Assembly (NCBI GenBank): GCA_023229725.1 | Contig: JALNYR010000048.1 | Coordinates: forward strand, 1-17,426 | DNA length: 17,426 bases | Reading direction: 5' to 3' | Source: Dehalococcoidia bacterium | GTDB taxonomy: Bacteria; Chloroflexota; Dehalococcoidia; GIF9; AB-539-J10 | Shown: positions 14,479 through 17,426 of the stretch, in pieces | How the letters are laid out: the number at the start of each line of letters is the position of its first letter | Position numbering within the stretch: the stretch's first letter is position 1 | Notes under the pieces: generated by a model | Database searches by the model: none | Seen by the model: only the letters and a program-made list of their open reading frames with translations | What the model was told of the DNA's origin: nothing | Translations under genes and position numbers: made by a program

Positions 14479-15804
14479 CTAGATGCCCTCCAGCTTGCGC
14501 CGCATCTTCTCCCGCTCGGTGATCGGCGCCATCTCACCCATGTCCTCCACCCGGTACTCCGCCTGCGCCAGCGCGCGCTGCCCCGCGCCAAGGTTGCCGG
14601 TCAGGTTCACGTGCGGGCCGACCACCGCGCCCGGCCCCACCAGCACGCCCGGCATGAGGCTCGCGTTGATGCCTACCTGGCTGCGACGCCCCATGATGAC
14701 GCCCAGCTTGTCCATGCCGGTGGCGACGCGCTCATCGCCCACCCGCACCTTCACGATGCCCTCGTCGAACCGCAGGTTCGCCGTCACCGCGCCGCTCCCG
14801 AAGGAGCAGCCATCATCGATGATGGAATCGCCCACGTAGTTCGAGTGGAACCAGCAGCTCCTGCCGATGTACGAGTGCTTCACTTCGGTGGAGAATCCCA
14901 CCACCGAGCCGGCGCCGATGTGGCAGCCGCCCCGGATGAGCACGTTGTTGCCGATGATGGCCTTCTCACCGATGTACGCCGGCCCCCGGATGACCGCATG
15001 CTCCAGCACGCGCGCTCCATCCGCCAGCACCACCGAACCCTCCACCACCGCACCCGGCGCCACCCGCGCTCCGAGCGACACGCGACGCCGCAGCCCCCAC
15101 ACGAAGTACTCCATCACCGGGAAGATGTCCCAGGGATACTTCAGCGGTCCCCAGAAACCGACGTATGGCACGGCGGTCACGCGCTTCCCCTCACGGATGA
15201 GCAGGTCGAGCGCCACCTCGTACCGGTCGTCACGCTCCGTGTCCGCGCGCAACAGCGCATCGAGCAGCCAGTGGGCATCCCGGTGCGCGTGGACCACCAC
15301 GTTCACCAGGTCCCCCGGCTCCTCACCCGGCTTCGGCTTCTCCACGATGCGGGAGACCTTCATCTGCTCGTCCACCACCAGGTAGCCGCCGGGGAAGTAC
15401 TGCCCCTTGCGGCTCGCGAGCAGGCAGACATCGCTGTCGCCCTTCTCCAGCGCCTCCACCACCTTCAGATACGCAGATGGCTCCACTACGTCGTTCGAAC
15501 TGACGACCAGCACCGGCCCGTCCAGGTACTCACCCGCGGCTTCCACCGCTCCCGCCATCCCCGAGTGCTCCTCCTGGAGCACGACGCGGCATACGAGGTC
15601 GTCGAGCCCCTGCGCCACGAGGCGCAGCTCCTCCATGTTCTCCTTGTTCGCCACGAAAATGAACTGCTGGATGCCCGCATCCCGCAGCATGTCCACGATG
15701 TGCAGTAGGAGAGGCTTCCCAAGGAAGCTCAGAAGGAACTTGTTTTCGTGGAGGGGCTGAAATCGGTTCCCGATTCCGCCGCAGAGCACGAGCGCCTTCA
15801 GCAT
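14479..15804 (-). CDS. glmU: GlmU-like sugar-1-phosphate nucleotidyltransferase / acetyltransferase (archaeal-type layout)
   Basis: This 441-residue protein joins an N-terminal nucleotidyltransferase domain (LVLCGGIGNRFQPL 5-18; SSND about 102-105 at the metal site; VEKPKPGEEPGD 154-165) to a C-terminal left-handed beta-helix (about 244-400). The helix carries FHSNYVGDSIIDDGCSFGSGAVTANLRFD (319-347), close to the acetyltransferase region of archaeal GlmU-type proteins, including the expected histidine (H320). The likely reactions are acetylation of glucosamine-1-phosphate and uridylylation to UDP-GlcNAc. The signature loop is atypical: GNRFQPLHENKF replaces the usual G-T/S-R-x-x-P-L-T with its later PKP. 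A different sugar substrate is therefore possible, but the flanking glmS and glmM-like genes favour GlmU. The ATG, with GGAGGAGG three bases upstream, overlaps the mutase stop by 7 nt. Confidence 0.82.
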   Translation of the reverse strand: MLKALVLCGGIGNRFQPLHENKFLLSFLGKPLLLHIVDMLRDAGIQQFIFVANKENMEELRLVAQGLDDLVCRVVLQEEHSGMAGAVEAAGEYLDGPVLVVSSNDVVEPSAYLKVVEALEKGDSDVCLLASRKGQYFPGGYLVVDEQMKVSRIVEKPKPGEEPGDLVNVVVHAHRDAHWLLDALLRADTERDDRYEVALDLLIREGKRVTAVPYVGFWGPLKYPWDIFPVMEYFVWGLRRRVSLGARVAPGAVVEGSVVLADGARVLEHAVIRGPAYIGEKAIIGNNVLIRGGCHIGAGSVVGFSTEVKHSYIGRSCWFHSNYVGDSIIDDGCSFGSGAVTANLRFDEGIVKVRVGDERVATGMDKLGVIMGRRSQVGINASLMPGVLVGPGAVVGPHVNLTGNLGAGQRALAQAEYRVEDMGEMAPITEREKMRRKLEGI

Positions 15805-17237
15805 GCGCCTCCTCCAGCCGCAGAACGCGCGGCCTCAGCGACAAGAGTCGACATGAGGTCTTCCGCGCGATGCGCCAGCACGCCGGCGCGTCCGGCGCCC
15901 GCGGCCTCCGCCGTCACACGTATCACCGGCTCGGTACCGCTCGGGCGCACCAGCAGCCACGCATCCGGCATCTCGAATCTGAGGCCGTCCGTCCGGTTCA
16001 CCGTGACGCCGGACGGCGCTCCGAGGACGCCACGAACTGCGTCCTCCGCTTGCAGCATCACGTCCGGCTTGAGGTTCGAAGGACAGATTATCTTCGTCTT
16101 CACGAGTTCAAGTCGCGGCAGCGTGCCGATGAACCGCCGCACGTCCAGCGCGTCCTCGAGAGTGCCCAGCACGTGCAGCACGGCGAGCATGCTGTCCGGG
16201 TGCAGGCCGGACTCCGGGAAGATGTAGACCCCGATGCTCTCCGCACCGAGCGCGGCATCCTCGCGGCGCACCAGGTGCGCCACCGCAACATCACCCACCT
16301 GGCCGCGAACGACGCAGCCGCCGACTTCGCCGACAGCGTATTCAGGCAGGAGCCCCGTCTCGACTGTGGTCGCAAGGGAGCGACGGGAGGTCTGCCGTAT
16401 GCGATGTTGTGCCACAAATGCGAGCATTCCGTCAAGTTCAAGTACGCCTTCACGGTCGCAGAAGACTACGCGGTCGGCGTCGCCATCGAAGCAGGCGGCC
16501 AGCCGGGCATCGGATGCCGACAGCGCCGCGCACGTGCCCCCGAGCGTAGCCGCGTTCGGCTCGGACCCCCTTCCCGGGAAGCGGCCGTCCGGCGTGTCGT
16601 TCACCGCCCGCACGTCCAACCCCAGGCGACGGAACACCTCGCACGCGAAGCGCGACGCAGCGCCGTTGCCGGGATCGAGCATCAGGCGGACCGGCGACGC
16701 CAGCGCCGCCCGGACGACTGCCGGCGGCAGCGACTCCAGGTACAACTCCAGCGCCGAGTCGTCGTGTTCGAGCCGGCCCGCGCCCGTACCACGCACGCCC
16801 GCGTCACAGAGGGCCTCGACTTCCTCCTCCCGCGCACGGGAGAATCCCACGCCGCCGGAGTCGAACAGCTTGATGCCGTTGTACTCAGGAGGATTATGTG
16901 ATGCCGTCACCATCGCACCGGCGTCGAAGCCGCCGCTGCGGGCGAATACGGCGAGAGCAGGCGTCGGAACAACGCCGACGCCCACGACATCAACCCCGGA
17001 CGACAACAGCCCGTCCGTGAGCCAGCCGGCAACTTCAGGGCCGCTGAGGCGCGTATCTCTGCCGACGCAGACCCGCGCCCCGCGGCCAAGCACTGCGCCC
17101 AGCGACTTTCCCGCACACCGGCAGGTGTTCTCGGTCAGGTCGGCGCCCACCACGCCCCTGATGCCGCTGGTGCCAAAACGGACCGGTTGCCCGGAGTGTC
17201 TTCCAACACTGTCCAGATGGACGTCCTGTGTACTCAC
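15798..17237 (-). CDS. glmM: Phosphoglucosamine mutase / phosphohexomutase
   Basis: This alpha-D-phosphohexomutase has about 479 residues. All four landmarks are present: RFGTSGIRG near the start (20-28), the phosphoserine loop TASHNP (serine about 113), the magnesium loop DGDADR (251-256) and the phosphate-binding RPSGTEP (431-437). The sugar-recognition loop reads AESIGVYIFPE (332 onward) rather than the common GEQSG, so specificity is less certain. Archaeal-type mutases also have a YIFPE here. Its place before GlmU-like and glmS genes argues for conversion of glucosamine-6-phosphate to glucosamine-1-phosphate; phosphomannomutase is the alternative. I prefer the GTG at 17237, with a TTG at 17252 also possible. 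The frame remains open to 17369, but that part runs into intergenic repeats and has no family similarity. Confidence 0.85.
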   Translation of the reverse strand: MSTQDVHLDSVGRHSGQPVRFGTSGIRGVVGADLTENTCRCAGKSLGAVLGRGARVCVGRDTRLSGPEVAGWLTDGLLSSGVDVVGVGVVPTPALAVFARSGGFDAGAMVTASHNPPEYNGIKLFDSGGVGFSRAREEEVEALCDAGVRGTGAGRLEHDDSALELYLESLPPAVVRAALASPVRLMLDPGNGAASRFACEVFRRLGLDVRAVNDTPDGRFPGRGSEPNAATLGGTCAALSASDARLAACFDGDADRVVFCDREGVLELDGMLAFVAQHRIRQTSRRSLATTVETGLLPEYAVGEVGGCVVRGQVGDVAVAHLVRREDAALGAESIGVYIFPESGLHPDSMLAVLHVLGTLEDALDVRRFIGTLPRLELVKTKIICPSNLKPDVMLQAEDAVRGVLGAPSGVTVNRTDGLRFEMPDAWLLVRPSGTEPVIRVTAEAAGAGRAGVLAHRAEDLMSTLVAEAARSAAGGGAC

Positions 17238-17257
17238 GGCAACCCGTACCAACTCAC

Positions 17258-17272
17258 AACGTTCTAACGTTC
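17258..17272. repeat. Tandem AACGTTC pair upstream of the phosphomutase
   Basis: Two identical copies of AACGTTC (17258-17264, 17266-17272) are separated by one base, just above the candidate start codons. The word contains the palindrome AACGTT and recurs in the glmU-glmS spacer. It may be a short operator-like element or simply part of a genome-wide low-complexity repeat. Confidence 0.5.
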
Positions 17273-17294
17273 CAACTCCGGCCGCTCGTCCCGC

Positions 17295-17426
17295 TGTAGG
17301 GGCGGACCTCTGTGTCCGCCCGCCGGGGCTGATGGGCGGTCGTTCCCCTGTAGGGGTCGGTCCCCGCACCGACGCGGCGGGGGGCGGTGCGATCTCCCGT
17401 AGGGGCGGACCTCTGTGTCCGCCCGC
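17295..17426. repeat. Three hairpin-forming GTAGGGG repeat units at the right edge
   Basis: Units lie at 17295-17323, 17349-17373 and 17398-17426; the last is cut by the window edge. Units 1 and 3 differ only in their first base. Each has arms GGGCGGAC and GTCCGCCC around loop CTCTGT. Unit 2 keeps the TGTAGGGG head but carries a different stem, GTCGGT / ACCGAC, around CCCCGC. This is a REP/MITE-like intergenic repeat family. The stem of unit 2 has changed on both arms, which suggests selection for pairing. Confidence 0.8.

Noticed and set aside
13238..15708. Long plus-strand open frames opposite glmS and the GlmU-like gene (392 and 455 codons)
   Set aside because: They are antisense to strongly conserved genes, rich in Arg/His/Pro, without motifs. 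They are typical by-products of high GC3.
15870..16901. 343-codon plus-strand frame opposite the phosphomutase
   Set aside because: Arg-rich antisense shadow of a gene with all four mutase motifs.
17238..17369. 44-codon N-terminal extension of the phosphomutase
   Set aside because: It translates intergenic hairpin repeats, and the mutase fold begins after it.

Overview
This is a GC-rich bacterial window holding a surface-glycan biosynthesis locus. Twelve confident genes lie head to tail on the minus strand, and one flippase gene on the plus strand converges on them at the left edge. Several minus-strand genes overlap by 4 nt (ATGA or GTGA), and starts include GTG and TTG, so this is probably one or a few long operons read from right to left. 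The phylum cannot be fixed from the sequence. The archaeal-style layout of the GlmU-like protein and the intergenic repeat types recall uncultured Chloroflexota, but that is a weak inference from memory.

Layout in transcription order. Right block (about 17.24 to 12.55 kb): a phosphoglucosamine-mutase-like phosphohexomutase (glmM-like), a GlmU-like nucleotidyltransferase with a left-handed beta-helix, and glmS. Together these can make UDP-GlcNAc from fructose-6-phosphate. A repeat-rich spacer follows (about 12.39 to 12.55 kb), where sampled GC content also drops. Middle block (12.38 to 5.79 kb): a family 2 glycosyltransferase; a 687-residue fusion of a class II glutamine amidotransferase to a WbpG/PseA-type N-acetyl-sugar amidotransferase; a DUF354 protein; a CapK/PaaK-type adenylate-forming enzyme; and a homologue of N5-(carboxyethyl)ornithine synthase. 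A 336-bp gap of uncertain content follows, with a strong hairpin and a doubtful small ORF. Left block (5.45 to 1.47 kb): a family 4 glycosyltransferase, then a DegT-type aminotransferase, a short-form UDP-GlcNAc 4,6-dehydratase and a PglD/NeuD-type acetyltransferase, each coupled to the next by a 4-nt overlap. The Wzx-like flippase at 47-1483 (+) overlaps the acetyltransferase tail to tail by 11 bp.

How the genes may work together (inference): GlmS, GlmM and GlmU supply UDP-GlcNAc. The dehydratase, aminotransferase and acetyltransferase convert it to a UDP-2,4-diacetamido-2,4,6-trideoxyhexose, most simply UDP-N,N'-diacetylbacillosamine. The glycosyltransferases build an oligosaccharide, the fused amidotransferase turns an N-acetyl group into an acetamidino group, and the carboxyethyl-amino-acid synthase plus the adenylating enzyme may supply an unusual amino-acid or acyl decoration. 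The flippase moves the lipid-linked unit across the membrane. No initiating phosphoglycosyltransferase, polymerase, ligase or oligosaccharyltransferase is visible, so the locus probably extends beyond the left edge.
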